Origin: Gammaproteobacteria bacterium
GTDB lineage: Bacteria > Pseudomonadota > Gammaproteobacteria > Pseudomonadales > Azotimanducaceae
Direction: 5' to 3'
NCBI GenBank assembly: GCA_026708185.1
Contig: JAPOVK010000018.1
Span: 1 to 64,000 of the forward strand
DNA length: 64,000 nucleotides
Shown piece by piece: positions 1 through 8,857 of this stretch. Both the position numbers and the translations under genes were made by a program. The notes beneath the pieces were generated by a model. The model was not told where the DNA came from, searched no databases, and saw only the letters and a list, made by a program, of their open reading frames with translations. Every line of letters begins with the position of its first letter. Within the stretch, counting starts at the first letter, position 1.

Positions 1-8
1 GCACCGGC

Positions 9-28
9 GCGTGCCGCTGGCGGCACGC
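9..28. other. Perfect inverted repeat at left edge
   Basis: GCGTGCCGC and GCGGCACGC form a 9-bp perfect stem with a 2-base centre, lying downstream of the GFA-domain gene, which ends at 67 on the minus strand. No T-run follows on either strand, so an intrinsic terminator is only a possibility. What lies further left is outside the window. Confidence 0.35.
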
Positions 29-66
29 CGACTCCGGCCCAAGGCCACGCCGACCATCCATGGACG

Positions 67-477
67 TTAGCCTGGGCTTCTGTCGAAACTCGGCAGTTCG
101 CCCGATGTCTCCACCCAGGGCTGGCTGCTTGCCATCCAGATGTGCACCGCGGGCTTGAGCCAACCCGGGTCGTCCAGCGTGGCCGCCTTCAGGACGGTCA
201 TGGCGGCGTTGGCCGACAGCTCGGACAAGATCGGCGAGCCGCAGGTGGTGCAGAACCGGCGCGTCACCTGGTTGCCGCTGTCCGTATCCACCGTGAAACC
301 ACCCAGTTCACCGGTCAAGGTCAACGCCTCGGTGGGCACCCCGACGATGGTCGAGTACGCGCCGCCCGATGCGTATTGGCAGTCGCGGCAGTGGCAATGG
401 CCGACGAACACCGGCTCCGCCCTGCATTGGTAGCGGACTTTGCCGCAACGACAGCCACCCTCGAATTCCGTCGCCAT
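67..477 (-). CDS. GFA/CENP-V domain protein (glutathione-dependent formaldehyde-activating enzyme family)
   Basis: A protein of about 136 residues with the zinc-binding layout of the GFA (Mss4-like) fold. An N-terminal GGCRCGKVRYQC is followed by HCHCRDCQ and a later CTTCGSP. These cysteines bind structural zinc. Most members of this family are not proven formaldehyde-activating enzymes, so the substrate is unknown. I place the start at the ATG at 477 because the protein then opens directly into the conserved CRCG strand. An upstream in-frame ATG at 510 would add 11 poorly conserved residues. It lies 61 bases behind copA on the same strand and could be the last gene of that transcript. Family assignment is secure; function is not. 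Confidence 0.85.
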   Translation of the reverse strand: MATEFEGGCRCGKVRYQCRAEPVFVGHCHCRDCQYASGGAYSTIVGVPTEALTLTGELGGFTVDTDSGNQVTRRFCTTCGSPILSELSANAAMTVLKAATLDDPGWLKPAVHIWMASSQPWVETSGELPSFDRSPG

Positions 478-537
478 GCCAACACTCCCGTCCGCCCGCA
501 TCGCTGGCAAGCATAGCGCGAGTTCCGGCTCCCCTGG

Positions 538-2937
538 TCAGGCCTGCGCGGGCTTCCACCAGCGCAGCATGAGCGAACTCGAAACCACGCACACGCTCGA
601 CAGCGCCATCGCCAACGCCGCCAGGGTCGGGCTCAGGTAGCCGAGAGCCGCCAGCGGGATGCCGACGACGTTGTAGACGAAAGCCCAGAACAGGTTGTGC
701 TTGATCTTGCGCAGCGTCGCCCGACTGACGTCGATGGCGGCCGGAATCAGCACCGGATCCGGTCGCATCAGCGTCACCGCCGCGGTCTCCATGGCGATGT
801 CCGTGCCTGTCCCCATGGCGATGCCCACGTCCGCGGTCGCCAATGCAGGGGCGTCGTTGATCCCGTCTCCGACCATGGCGACGCATGCGCCTTGGGCCAT
901 GCGGGCGTTGACGGTCTCCGCTTTGTGCTCGGGTTGGACGCGGCCCAACGCCTCATCGACCCCGACGGCCTCTCCCAGGTGGCCAACGACGGCCGGTGAG
1001 TCGCCCGAGAGCAGCACGGTCCGCATACCCGCGCCTTTGAGCTCAGCGACCGCTTCCCGGGCCTTGGGCCGAACCCGGTCGGCGAGCCGCACAGTCCCTC
1101 GAACGCCCGTCTCGTCGGCCACCCAGACGGTCGTCTCCCCTGGCGGTGACACGTCGCCAGCAGGCACTGCGCCGATGAAACCAGCACTGCCGACTCGTAC
1201 GCGTCTACCGGCAACGTCGCCGCTCACGCCTTGGCCAACGTGGTTGCGAAAGCTGGTGACGGCGGGCACTTCGATACCTTCCCGTTGCGCGTAGTCGACG
1301 ACGGCCTTCGCGAGCGGGTGTTCGCTCGCCTGCTGCACCGCGGCGGCCAAGCGCACGACGTCGCGCTCGTTGTCCCGGAGTCCGGTCACCGCTGTGACCG
1401 CGGGACGGCCCGTGGTCAGCGTGCCCGTCTTGTCGAAGATCACGGTATCGACATGTGGTGCGCGTTCCAGGGTATCGACATCCTTGATGAGTATCCCCGC
1501 TCGGGCGGCGGCGCCCGTGCCGACCATGATCGCCGTGGGCGTGGCGAGGCCCAGAGCGCACGGACAGGCGATGACCAGCACCGAGACCGCGGCGATCAGC
1601 GACGTTTCGAAGTCGCCGCTGACGACGAGCCAAAACGCCAAGGTCGCGGCCGCGAACACAACGACCGTGGGGACGAAGACTTGGCTGACTCGGTCCACCA
1701 GCCTCTGCACGCCCGCCTTGCCACGCTGGGCGTCGGTCACCAAGCGCACGATCCGCGCTAGCGTGCTCTGTGCGCCGACCGCGGTGGTCCGCACCTCGAG
1801 GTAGCCGGTCGTATTCACCGCACCACCCGTCACGTGGTCGCCGAGTTCCTTGGCCACGGGTAGGCTCTCGCCGGTCAGCAACGACTCGTCGACCTCACTG
1901 GCACCGGCGACCACCTCGCCGTCGACGGCGACCCGCTCCCCCGGCCGCACCATGACCACGTCGCCCGGCAGGACTTTGCCCGCCGCCACGTCCTCCCACC
2001 GGCCGTCCGGCCGTCGCACCCGCGCGGTTGCCGGTCGCAGGTCCATGAGCTGGCGGATGGCGCTGGTCGTGGCGCGCTTGGCCCGGGACTCGAGATACTT
2101 GCCGAGCAGCACCAACGTGATGATCACCGCCGAGGCCTCGAAATACAGTTCGCCGTCCGCCGCCTCGCCGAGCACGGTCAACAGGTACCAGCTATAGGCG
2201 TATGCGGCCGTCGTGCCCATGACGACCAGCACGTCCATGTTGGCGCGCCCGCCGCGCAGGGCATTGAAGGCCGCCCGGTAGAAGCGCGCACCCAACACGA
2301 ACTGGACCGGCGTCGCCAGCAGGACTTCCGCAGCCGGCATGAGGTGGATGTCGTCGTAGCCGAGCAACACGAACACCATGCCGATGACCATTGGCAAGGT
2401 GAGGATCGTGGCGGTCAGGACGACGCGCTTCTCGGCGTCCAGCCGGCGCTCGTCTTCGGCCTCGGCGTCGGCTTCATCGTCGGCATCGTTGGCTCCGAGG
2501 ATCAGTTGATAGCCGGCCCGTTCCAGGCGTTTCTCCAGGCCCTCGGCCGAGACGTTGCCGGGGAGCAGCGTGACCGTTGCCTGCTCCAGGGCCAGGTTGA
2601 CATCCACGTCGACGACGCCCGGCTCCTGGCCGAGCACGCTTTCGACCCGTGCCGAGCACGCGCTGCAGGTCATTCCTTGGACCGGGTAGGTGCGCACCTC
2701 GGTACGCACGCCGTAGCCCGAGCGCGCGACGACCTCGGCCAGCGTCGCGGCATCCGCGGTGTCGTCGATGACGACGGCCGCGCGTTCGGTCGCCAAGTTG
2801 ACGTCGGCGCGAAGGACGCCCGGGGCTGCCTTCAGCGCGCTCTCGACATGGCCGACGCAGGCACTGCAGGTCATGCCGTCGATGCCAAGATCCAGGTGCG
2901 TCGCCTCGGCGCGCTGATGTTTGGACACGCTATTCAA
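538..2937 (-). CDS. copA: Copper-exporting P1B-type ATPase
   Basis: A 799-residue heavy-metal P-type ATPase that should export Cu(I) across the inner membrane. Visible features in order: two N-terminal HMA domains, each with GMTCSAC (near residues 21-27 and 88-94); an acidic linker near 151-165; the TGES actuator motif near 355; the metal-site CPC near 458-460 in the sixth metal-binding helix; the phosphorylation motif DKTGT near 502-506; the SEHPLAKA motif typical of P1B pumps; and GDGINDAP near the end. Length and motif set match CopA. It follows the oxidase subunit III gene by 45 bases on the same strand, so copper handling and oxidase-type proteins are co-located. No CueR- or CsoR-like regulator is visible. 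CPC together with two CxxC HMA domains favours Cu(I) over Zn or Cd. Confidence 0.95.
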   Translation of the reverse strand: MNSVSKHQRAEATHLDLGIDGMTCSACVGHVESALKAAPGVLRADVNLATERAAVVIDDTADAATLAEVVARSGYGVRTEVRTYPVQGMTCSACSARVESVLGQEPGVVDVDVNLALEQATVTLLPGNVSAEGLEKRLERAGYQLILGANDADDEADAEAEDERRLDAEKRVVLTATILTLPMVIGMVFVLLGYDDIHLMPAAEVLLATPVQFVLGARFYRAAFNALRGGRANMDVLVVMGTTAAYAYSWYLLTVLGEAADGELYFEASAVIITLVLLGKYLESRAKRATTSAIRQLMDLRPATARVRRPDGRWEDVAAGKVLPGDVVMVRPGERVAVDGEVVAGASEVDESLLTGESLPVAKELGDHVTGGAVNTTGYLEVRTTAVGAQSTLARIVRLVTDAQRGKAGVQRLVDRVSQVFVPTVVVFAAATLAFWLVVSGDFETSLIAAVSVLVIACPCALGLATPTAIMVGTGAAARAGILIKDVDTLERAPHVDTVIFDKTGTLTTGRPAVTAVTGLRDNERDVVRLAAAVQQASEHPLAKAVVDYAQREGIEVPAVTSFRNHVGQGVSGDVAGRRVRVGSAGFIGAVPAGDVSPPGETTVWVADETGVRGTVRLADRVRPKAREAVAELKGAGMRTVLLSGDSPAVVGHLGEAVGVDEALGRVQPEHKAETVNARMAQGACVAMVGDGINDAPALATADVGIAMGTGTDIAMETAAVTLMRPDPVLIPAAIDVSRATLRKIKHNLFWAFVYNVVGIPLAALGYLSPTLAALAMALSSVCVVSSSLMLRWWKPAQA

Positions 2938-2982
2938 AAGCGTGGACTCCCTTAGTCGGCCAAGGAAGCCTCACCCTTCCCG

Positions 2983-3642
2983 TCAGGTGTTGACGAAGAG
3001 GGCCAGCATCCCCAGCCAGATCAGCAGAAGGAAGTGCCAATAGAGGGCGCAGAGATCAACGCTGCGCCGCAGCCGCACATTGACGTCCGCGGGATCCACG
3101 CCTTCAGCATCGCTGGCCGCGAACCGCCGGGAAGCGCGGGCCCAGGCCACCAAACCACCGAGCAGGTGCACGCCGTGGACGCCGGTGATCAGGTAGAAGA
3201 ACGAATTGGCGGGGTTGGCGTAGGCGTAATAGCCTCGCGCGATCAACTGGTTCCAGACCACCAGTTGCAGGGCGAGGAACGCGAGCGTTATACCCCCGGC
3301 GATCAGGAATGCCAGCTTGGCGGTGCCGGTCTGACCGCGGTTGCAGGCCCTGCGCGCCCACTCGTAGGCCACGCTGGCGAGCCCCAGAACGATGGTGTTG
3401 AACCACAACAACGGTGGCTCCGGCATCGGCACCCAGTCGGTCTGCTGACCGCCGAACTCGAGCGGCTCCAGGCGCATGTGGTACGCCGCGAAGAACAGGA
3501 AGAACAAGACGCCGACGATAGCGAGGAACACCACCAACGCGACCTTCTGGTTCGAGGCGGCGTACGAGGCCGTGCGCAAGTCGACGACCGTATCTGGTTG
3601 CGCCAGCCAAGGTTTCTCGGCCAAGCGTTTGAAAATGTTCAT
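2983..3642 (-). CDS. Heme-copper oxidase subunit III family protein (stand-alone)
   Basis: A 219-residue polytopic membrane protein with about five hydrophobic segments and the subunit III signature near its C-terminal half (FFYLITGVHGVHLLGG). This matches the CoxC/CyoC/NorE family. Length and the short cytoplasmic N-terminus fit the NorE-like branch rather than full-length mitochondrial-type CoxC. No subunit I or II gene is nearby. Its neighbours are a HupE-like permease, an anchored small protein and copA. It may assist an oxidase encoded elsewhere, or belong to a non-respiratory metal-related module. The fold is clear; the partner is inferred. It starts 11 bases behind the preceding gene, so the two are probably co-transcribed. 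Confidence 0.85.
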   Translation of the reverse strand: MNIFKRLAEKPWLAQPDTVVDLRTASYAASNQKVALVVFLAIVGVLFFLFFAAYHMRLEPLEFGGQQTDWVPMPEPPLLWFNTIVLGLASVAYEWARRACNRGQTGTAKLAFLIAGGITLAFLALQLVVWNQLIARGYYAYANPANSFFYLITGVHGVHLLGGLVAWARASRRFAASDAEGVDPADVNVRLRRSVDLCALYWHFLLLIWLGMLALFVNT

Positions 3643-3653
3643 GGCGCGCTATT

Positions 3654-4235
3654 CTACTCCCGCCGTGGCTGGCTTGCCTCCTGCCGCGGCACTCGTGCCG
3701 CGGACGCACTGCGCGGAAACGGCACCCGAGCGACGTCGCCGTCCTTGTACTCCGTGGCCCCGGTCGCGAAGCCCGCAAGCCGCAGCGTCACGGTGACCGT
3801 CTGCGCCGTGCGGTTTTCCCAGAACCAGCCGTGGATGCCGTCGTAGGGGGCGACGTAGGTTCCGGCATCCCCCGTGCCCCGGCCTTGTGCGAAGCTCTCC
3901 GCCGTGTCGGGGTCGGCACCGGTGGGCTCCGCGTGCAGGTCGAACACGACCTCGCCGCCGGCCCGCCACGCGTAGACCAGGCCGTCACCGCCGACCAAGT
4001 CGTACTTGATCTCAACCGATTCGAACGGCGCGAGTTCGAAGGCCCGCGTCTCCGTCGCGAAGGCCGTGTCGGTTCGGTGGGCGTCAAGTGGCGGCGCGCC
4101 AGCCAAGCCGAGGAGCCCGAGGGTCCGCCCAACGCCCGTGGGATCCACACCGAATTCCGCCGGAAGGACGAACGTGACGAACGCGGCACTAGCCGCCAAG
4201 AATGCCGCCACGGTGGCGAGGACGATGCGCTTCAT
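3654..4235 (-). CDS. Membrane-anchored periplasmic protein downstream of HupE
   Basis: A 193-residue protein starting MKRIVLATVAAFLAASAAF, a single N-terminal membrane anchor or uncleaved signal, followed by a soluble domain of beta-strand character (GGDGLVYAWRAGGEVVFDLH and GIHGWFWENRTAQTVTVTLRL). The start at 4235 is supported by the ATGA overlap with the stop of the HupE gene, which indicates translational coupling. The WxW and HGWFWEN segments look like a small beta-sandwich facing the periplasm. I do not recognise an assigned family function. Constant proximity to the HupE permease and oxidase subunit III suggests it works with them, perhaps as an accessory to metal uptake or oxidase assembly. 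Confidence 0.75.
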   Translation of the reverse strand: MKRIVLATVAAFLAASAAFVTFVLPAEFGVDPTGVGRTLGLLGLAGAPPLDAHRTDTAFATETRAFELAPFESVEIKYDLVGGDGLVYAWRAGGEVVFDLHAEPTGADPDTAESFAQGRGTGDAGTYVAPYDGIHGWFWENRTAQTVTVTLRLAGFATGATEYKDGDVARVPFPRSASAARVPRQEASQPRRE

Positions 4236-4921
4236 CCCTGCAACCACCAGCCCGCCAACTGGTACTGGGTGAGCAGGAACCCAAGCGCCAGCAGCACGGT
4301 ATTGAGCCCGAACGCGGAGCGCTCGAAGGTCGGCTGCCGCCGCCACCAGGCGAGCACGCCGACCACGCCCGCCAACGCCGCGAACTGGCCGAGTTCGACG
4401 CCGACGTTGAAGCTCACCAGGTTGATGAGCAGCCCATCGTCCGCCAGGTAGAGCTCCTGGACCTTCGTGGCAAGCCCCAGGCCATGGAACAGGCCAAACA
4501 CCAGCACGGCCCAGCGGGTGTTGGGCGAGCGCCCGAACACCCTCTCGAACCCACCCATGTTCTCGAACGCCTTGTAGGCCACCGACAAGCCGATGACCGC
4601 GTCCACCAGGTAGGCGTCCACGGTGAGTTCGCCCAGGACCCCGGTGAGCAGGGTGATACTGTGGCCCAGGGTGAACAGCGACACGTAGAGCACCACGTCC
4701 TTGAGGCGATGCAGGAAGAACACGACCCCTACTAGGAACAACAGGTGATCCACGCCGGTCACCATGTGCTTCGCACCGAGGTAGGTGAACGCGGCGACCG
4801 CCGGACCATCGAGCGCCTGGACGTAGCTCGCGTTGTCCTCGGAGATGGCGTGCGCCAGGGCGGGCAGTCCGAGGAGCAGCGCAGTCACGACCACGGTGCC
4901 AAGCGCCACCCTTCTACCCAC
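4232..4921 (-). CDS. HupE/UreJ-family membrane protein
   Basis: About 229 residues with an N-terminal signal-like helix ending LGLPALAHA, followed by six or so membrane helices. The HupE/UreJ hallmark motifs are present: HMVTGVDHLLFLVGV, then FTLGHSITLL, then FGLFHGLGLA. Characterised HupE and UreJ proteins import nickel or cobalt for hydrogenase or urease. Neither enzyme is in this window, so the metal is open, and copA next door makes copper conceivable. I place the start at the GTG at 4921, just after the cytochrome gene stop. Longer in-frame extensions run antiparallel to known coding and look arginine-rich and artificial. A second, longer HupE-like gene lies at 61934-62953. Confidence 0.8.
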   Translation of the reverse strand: MGRRVALGTVVVTALLLGLPALAHAISEDNASYVQALDGPAVAAFTYLGAKHMVTGVDHLLFLVGVVFFLHRLKDVVLYVSLFTLGHSITLLTGVLGELTVDAYLVDAVIGLSVAYKAFENMGGFERVFGRSPNTRWAVLVFGLFHGLGLATKVQELYLADDGLLINLVSFNVGVELGQFAALAGVVGVLAWWRRQPTFERSAFGLNTVLLALGFLLTQYQLAGWWLQG

Positions 4922-4926
4922 GCCGG

Positions 4927-5409
4927 TCAGTCCGTACCGGCATCGTCCGCGGGCATGCGTGCGTAGACCTGGTGACAGGCCACGCAGACGTTGTACAAGT
5001 GACCGCCGATCTCGAACAAGGCTTCGCTGTCGCGATTGTCGACCGCCTCGATGGCCTGCTGCGCGATGCGGGTCATGCCGTGGGAGAACTCGATCCATGG
5101 GGCCGGGCCGGGCTCGCCAACCGGCATGAGATGCGGCATCAAGAGCAGGTTGCCGCCTTCGGCGACCACGGCGGCAGCGTGTCGGACCGCCGCCCATCCC
5201 TCTTCCGTGGTCGGCGTCAGGTCTTCCTCGCCCTCGGCCGTCATCACATAGCCCGTCGCGCCCCAGATCGCATCCGCGGCGGGGTCGAGCACCCAGGCCA
5301 TCGTCTCGCGCATGTCGCCGACCGGCTGCACGGGCAACTCGGTCGTCGGGGGCTCGCCGCAACCGGCAAGCCAAAAGGCCGCGAGCGCCAAGCCGTTTCT
5401 TGCAACCAC
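4927..5409 (-). CDS. Cytochrome c family lipoprotein (C-terminal heme motif)
   Basis: About 160 residues. The N-terminus carries a lipoprotein signal ending FWLAGC, so it is probably tethered in the periplasm. The only heme-binding motif, CVACH, sits close to the C-terminus, the arrangement of four-helix-bundle cytochromes c' and c556 rather than class I cytochromes. I chose the GTG at 5409, preceded by an AAGGA about 11 bases upstream, because it gives a normal 16-residue signal. An alternative GTG lies at 5430. It is the first gene of the run through HupE, the anchored protein, oxidase subunit III and copA. A role in electron supply or metal redox chemistry is inference. Confidence 0.75.
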   Translation of the reverse strand: MVARNGLALAAFWLAGCGEPPTTELPVQPVGDMRETMAWVLDPAADAIWGATGYVMTAEGEEDLTPTTEEGWAAVRHAAAVVAEGGNLLLMPHLMPVGEPGPAPWIEFSHGMTRIAQQAIEAVDNRDSEALFEIGGHLYNVCVACHQVYARMPADDAGTD

Positions 5410-5630
5410 AGTGGTGTCAGTCCTTCGCACGGTGAGCGCGGTATTGTAATGGGGTCGAGGCGAATCGTACGACCAATCGTGGCGAATCTCGCCAATGACC
5501 GGCGGGACGCTCGTGCACGAGCCTTTGCAAATCATCGACTTGCGCGCGTCCGGATTGCTGGCATACGCCTTGCACTCTGAAGCTTCCAATGAGGCTTATT
5601 ATTCATTGAACCGGGACGGGAGCGCTTGGT

Positions 5631-5861
5631 ATGGGTTTTTGGACGGCTGTGGCATTGGTCGCCATGTGCGGGTGTCTGCTCGAGGCCTACCGCATCTACG
5701 CGAAGACGAAGACTGCTAGACGGGACGATGACGACCTCGAAGCGCGTGTCGCGGCGCTTGAGAGCGGCAACGACTTGGAGGAACGCCTCCGCAATCTAGA
5801 GGCGATCGTGACGGACCCGAAGTTCCACCTCGACCACGAAATCAAGAAACTGGCGACCTGA
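5631..5861 (+). CDS. Small membrane protein with coiled coil, PspB-like
   Basis: 76 residues: one N-terminal membrane helix (FWTAVALVAMCGCLLEAYRI), a basic/acidic junction, then a heptad-rich helix including LEARVAALE and LEERLRNLEAIV. This is the architecture of PspB, the inner-membrane partner of PspC in the phage-shock envelope-stress response. No pspA or pspC is nearby, so it may be an orphan relative. A GGGAG lies just upstream of the ATG. The amidase gene begins four bases after its stop, suggesting co-transcription. The similarity is architectural and partly in the RLRNLEAI segment, so I treat PspB as a likeness rather than a firm assignment. Confidence 0.65.
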   Translation: MGFWTAVALVAMCGCLLEAYRIYAKTKTARRDDDDLEARVAALESGNDLEERLRNLEAIVTDPKFHLDHEIKKLAT

Positions 5862-5865
5862 CGGC

Positions 5866-7272
5866 GTGAGCGACGAGATCGCCTACGCGTCCGCGACCAC
5901 GCTGGCCCATGCCTTACGAACCGGCGAACTGTCGCCGGTCGAGATCGTCGACGCCCTGCTCGCGAGGATCGAGGTCCACGAACCGCGGATAAACGCGTTC
6001 GCGATGCTGACGCCGGACTTGGCGCGCGACATGGCCAGGGCCGCCGAGGACGACCTGGCCAAGCGGCGACCCACCGGGCCGCTGCATGGCGTGCCCGTCA
6101 CCATCAAGGATCTATTCGACGTCGAGGGGCTACCCACCGACCGCGGGTCGCTCGCCGGCCGCGACGGTGTCGCGATAGCGGACTCGGCGGTGACGGCGCG
6201 GCTGAGGGCGGCGGGTGCGGTCATCCTCGGCAAGACGACGACATCCGAGTTCGGCTGGACCGGCGTCAGCCGCAGTCCGTTGACGGGCATCACCCACAAC
6301 CCTTGGCGCCACGGCTACAACACCGGCGCCTCGTCGGCCGGTGCTGGCGCTGGAGCTGCGGCCGGCTTCGGACCGCTCCATCAAGGATCGGACGGTGCCG
6401 GGTCCATTCGCATGCCATCCCACTTCAGCGGTATCTTCGGGCTGAAGCCGACCTGGGGCCTCGTTCCCCATCTCCCGGTGCGCAACAGCGACCAGGTTTC
6501 CCACGTGGGACCGATGGCGCGCACGGTGGCGGACGCGGCGCTGTTTCTGAACGCGACCGCCGGTGCGCATCCGTTCGACCACACCAGCCTGACAAGCCGG
6601 GAAGTCGACTACGGCGCGGACTTGGAAAGGGACGTCGACGGCCTGCGAATCGCCTACAGCCCGGACCTCGGTCATGCGCGCGTGGATCCCGAGGTCCGCG
6701 CGGCCGTACAAGACGCGGTGACGGTGTTCGAATCCTGCGGCTGCCACGTCGAAGAAGCCACGCCCGATTGGGGTCCCGAAGGTCCGGAGATCGGGCGGTT
6801 CTTCTGGTCCGTCCACGAGGTCCCCCTCGCTGGGTTGCTCGACGAGTGGCGGGATCGGATGGATCCCGGGCTGGTGGCGTGCATCGAGGCGGGCCAAGGC
6901 AAAACTGCGGACGACTACCTCGCCATGCGTGCGAGAAAGCTCAACTACGTCGAACGTCAGCACCGGTTCATGGCCGACTGGGATCTCCTGGTGACGCCGG
7001 CGGTGAGCGTGGCCGCGTTCCCCGCCGAGCGTTTGCAACCGGAGCACTGGCCCGAACACCCCTGGGACTGGCTGCAGTGGTCGGAGTTCTGCTACCCCTT
7101 CAACATGAGCGGCCTACCTGCCGCAAGCGTGCCCTGCGCGTTCACGCCGGACGGCTTGCCGGTGGGCATGCAGATCGTCGGTCGGCGCGGCGCCGACCAC
7201 GCCGTGCTGCAAGCGGCGGCCACGTTCGAACGTGCGCGGCCCTGGGCGCACAAGCGACCACCGATCGGTTGA
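5866..7272 (+). CDS. Amidase (amidase signature family)
   Basis: A 468-residue amidase-signature hydrolase that would cleave amide bonds with a Ser-cisSer-Lys triad. The lysine lies in PVTIKD, the structural serines in the TGASSAGAG loop, and the nucleophile in the GSDGAGSIRMPSH segment, which is followed by the typical FGLKPT. Length is normal for the family (about 450-500). The usual GGSSGGS loop is altered to GASSAGAG, which may shift substrate preference. The start is a GTG four bases behind the PspB-like gene. The family includes fatty-acid amide hydrolases, nitrilase-pathway amidases and GatA. The lack of gatB or gatC nearby argues against a tRNA-amidotransferase role. The substrate is not predictable here. 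Confidence 0.9.
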   Translation: MSDEIAYASATTLAHALRTGELSPVEIVDALLARIEVHEPRINAFAMLTPDLARDMARAAEDDLAKRRPTGPLHGVPVTIKDLFDVEGLPTDRGSLAGRDGVAIADSAVTARLRAAGAVILGKTTTSEFGWTGVSRSPLTGITHNPWRHGYNTGASSAGAGAGAAAGFGPLHQGSDGAGSIRMPSHFSGIFGLKPTWGLVPHLPVRNSDQVSHVGPMARTVADAALFLNATAGAHPFDHTSLTSREVDYGADLERDVDGLRIAYSPDLGHARVDPEVRAAVQDAVTVFESCGCHVEEATPDWGPEGPEIGRFFWSVHEVPLAGLLDEWRDRMDPGLVACIEAGQGKTADDYLAMRARKLNYVERQHRFMADWDLLVTPAVSVAAFPAERLQPEHWPEHPWDWLQWSEFCYPFNMSGLPAASVPCAFTPDGLPVGMQIVGRRGADHAVLQAAATFERARPWAHKRPPIG

Positions 7273-7295
7273 GTCGTTAGACTGTGCTTAGTGGC

Positions 7296-7350
7296 GGAAA
7301 TTTACAAGTAAAACAATAACAAGCTTCATAAATACTGTTAATGTATACAC
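7296..7350. promoter_or_regulatory. AT-rich intergenic island with LexA-like half palindrome
   Basis: Between the convergent amidase and PhyH genes is a stretch of about 50 bases that is strongly AT-rich in an otherwise GC-rich region. It contains TTTACA-like and TATA-like elements and, at 7333-7350, TACTG followed ten bases later by CAC, one base short of the CTG-N10-CAG LexA pattern. A short plus-strand reading frame (7341-7544) begins inside it but has no recognisable product and runs antisense to the end of the PhyH gene. It may be a promoter for a lost gene or an antisense RNA. Confidence 0.3.
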
Positions 7351-7444
7351 CGCTGCTGCACCACGGCGCCTTCCACGTCACCGTCGAAGACGAGGTCGTG
7401 TTCGTCAGTCGGGACGGCGAGGCGATCGAACCGGCGCTGCGACC

Positions 7445-8392
7445 TCAGTTTCCGGAAGTTCCTGGCGCGTTTCCGCTCATGTTTCCGAGGGAACCCGACT
7501 GCGCGGCCGAGAGTGGTTCGTTCTCGACCCTCGTCGCCCAGTAGTCGGCGTCGAAGGACTCGTCGCCGAGCAGGAACCGCCAGAAGCGGATGCGGTTGAT
7601 GTACTCGATTCGGCCGGTGTCGTTCTCGAACCAGCGCTCGCCCCGGGTGAGGATCGAGTGGATGTGATCGGGGTCGCGTCTGCCCTTCACATGGAAAATC
7701 GGGCGCTGCGCGAGATCCTCGGGCAGGTCCGAGGTATCCCAAAGGCGCTGTTGCCGAACCGTCGGGTTCAGGCGGATCTTGAACATGAACCGGACGCGGT
7801 CGGAACGGTTCCGACCCCCGCCGTGCCACAGGCCGTGGTGCGCGAAGATCAACGTTCCCGCTGGACAGACGACGTGCTCCTGCCCCGCGATGTTCTGATA
7901 ACGGGCAATTGCCATTTCGCTCACGACGCGCAGGTGAGTACCCGGGACGTACCGGGTGCCACCCATCTCCGGCGTCACCTGATGCGGGAAGTACATGATC
8001 TGGATATCGAAAGTCAGTCGCGGGTCGATGGTGGAGTCCTGGTGCGTGTGCTGGGTTGTCCCCCGTTCGCCTGACGGCATAAGCACGTGCAGGAAGTGGT
8101 GATCGATCAACGAACCGGGCCCGACGAGACTTTCGATGGCGCCACGAACCCAAGGCAGACGTACCAGACGACCCAGTGCCGTGTCACTCGCGTAGGCTTC
8201 CATCAGGCCGGTCCCCGCCGGCACTTCCGGAATGCGGCTATTCGCCATCAATTCGGCGTAGTTCGATAGGTTCCGGCCGCCCGCTTCGTCGATGAACAGT
8301 TCGTTGATGTCCTGCGGCACGCGGCCATCGAAGCGCAGAAGTCCCCTGGCAGCGAACGACGCCATCTGTTTGGAGTTCAGCCGGTCAAGCAT
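7445..8392 (-). CDS. Phytanoyl-CoA dioxygenase (PhyH) family protein
   Basis: A 315-residue Fe(II)/2-oxoglutarate-dependent oxygenase of the PhyH type. The iron ligands are visible as HQD (H117, D119) and the distal histidine in HGLWHGGGRN near residue 190. A following arginine (near 199) should bind the 2-oxoglutarate carboxylate. Members hydroxylate lipids, amino acids, natural products or ectoine, and the substrate cannot be read from sequence. It lies ten bases after a small gene on the same strand and the two are probably one transcript. The C-terminal tail is Ser/Gly/Asn-rich and probably disordered. No acyl-CoA pathway genes flank it directly, so hydroxylation of a small metabolite is as plausible as phytanate degradation. 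Confidence 0.88.
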   Translation of the reverse strand: MLDRLNSKQMASFAARGLLRFDGRVPQDINELFIDEAGGRNLSNYAELMANSRIPEVPAGTGLMEAYASDTALGRLVRLPWVRGAIESLVGPGSLIDHHFLHVLMPSGERGTTQHTHQDSTIDPRLTFDIQIMYFPHQVTPEMGGTRYVPGTHLRVVSEMAIARYQNIAGQEHVVCPAGTLIFAHHGLWHGGGRNRSDRVRFMFKIRLNPTVRQQRLWDTSDLPEDLAQRPIFHVKGRRDPDHIHSILTRGERWFENDTGRIEYINRIRFWRFLLGDESFDADYWATRVENEPLSAAQSGSLGNMSGNAPGTSGN

Positions 8393-8402
8393 CGCCTGCC
8401 TC

Positions 8403-8675
8403 CTATCCCACCTCGACGAGTCTCTCGAAGAAGAACTCGTACTTCAGGTACCCGGTCCGGAACTCGTTGCCTACCCCATGGTCCAGGAGCGGGGATGCCT
8501 GGATCAGTCGCCAACCATCCTGCAATGCTGCCAGACCCGTGTCGTAAGGCGGTCCGTCCGCATCCCCGGACATGTGCCGTTTTCGCCCGGTTCCATCGTA
8601 CAACGCCCATGCGGCGACCCCGGAATCGAGCGCCGAGTTCTTCAGATAGAGGACGAGAACCTGCTGTCGTCGCAT
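8403..8675 (-). CDS. Small conserved-looking protein upstream of PhyH
   Basis: 90 residues beginning MRRQQVLVLYLKNS, followed by AAWALYDGTG and a C-terminal YLKYEFFFERL. It looks like a small cytosolic alpha/beta protein: a hydrophobic first strand, then polar loops and an amphipathic C-terminal helix. I do not recognise a family. Support for a real gene comes from its codon character, its position ten bases ahead of the PhyH start on the same strand, and the absence of a better reading on the opposite strand. It may be a partner or modifier of the dioxygenase. No signal peptide or metal motif is visible. Confidence 0.6.
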   Translation of the reverse strand: MRRQQVLVLYLKNSALDSGVAAWALYDGTGRKRHMSGDADGPPYDTGLAALQDGWRLIQASPLLDHGVGNEFRTGYLKYEFFFERLVEVG

Positions 8676-8857
8676 GGTGGAGACGTCAATCGGCCCGGAA
8701 GCGTAGTGTCCAACACGAGCGTGAGAGTTTATCCGTCGGATCCCTAGCGCGCTTGATCGGCGGGCGCCCCGCGTCGTCTAATGAGTGCGGAAGCTTGAGA
8801 GCCCTCAGCCGGGGAGCGCGAAGGGCTCGCCCCTCGCAAGAAAAGGAGACCTCGCTC

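Noticed and set aside
5495-5719. Plus-strand reading frame of 74 codons overlapping the start of the PspB-like gene
   Set aside because: It overlaps the better-supported PspB-like frame, has no recognisable family and its composition is that of an out-of-frame reading.
7341-7544. Plus-strand frame of 67 codons (starting MYTPLLHHGAFHV) after the amidase gene
   Set aside because: It runs antisense into the PhyH C-terminus for about 100 bases and has no recognisable domain. The first 30 residues look protein-like, so it is noted under the AT-rich island but not called as a gene.
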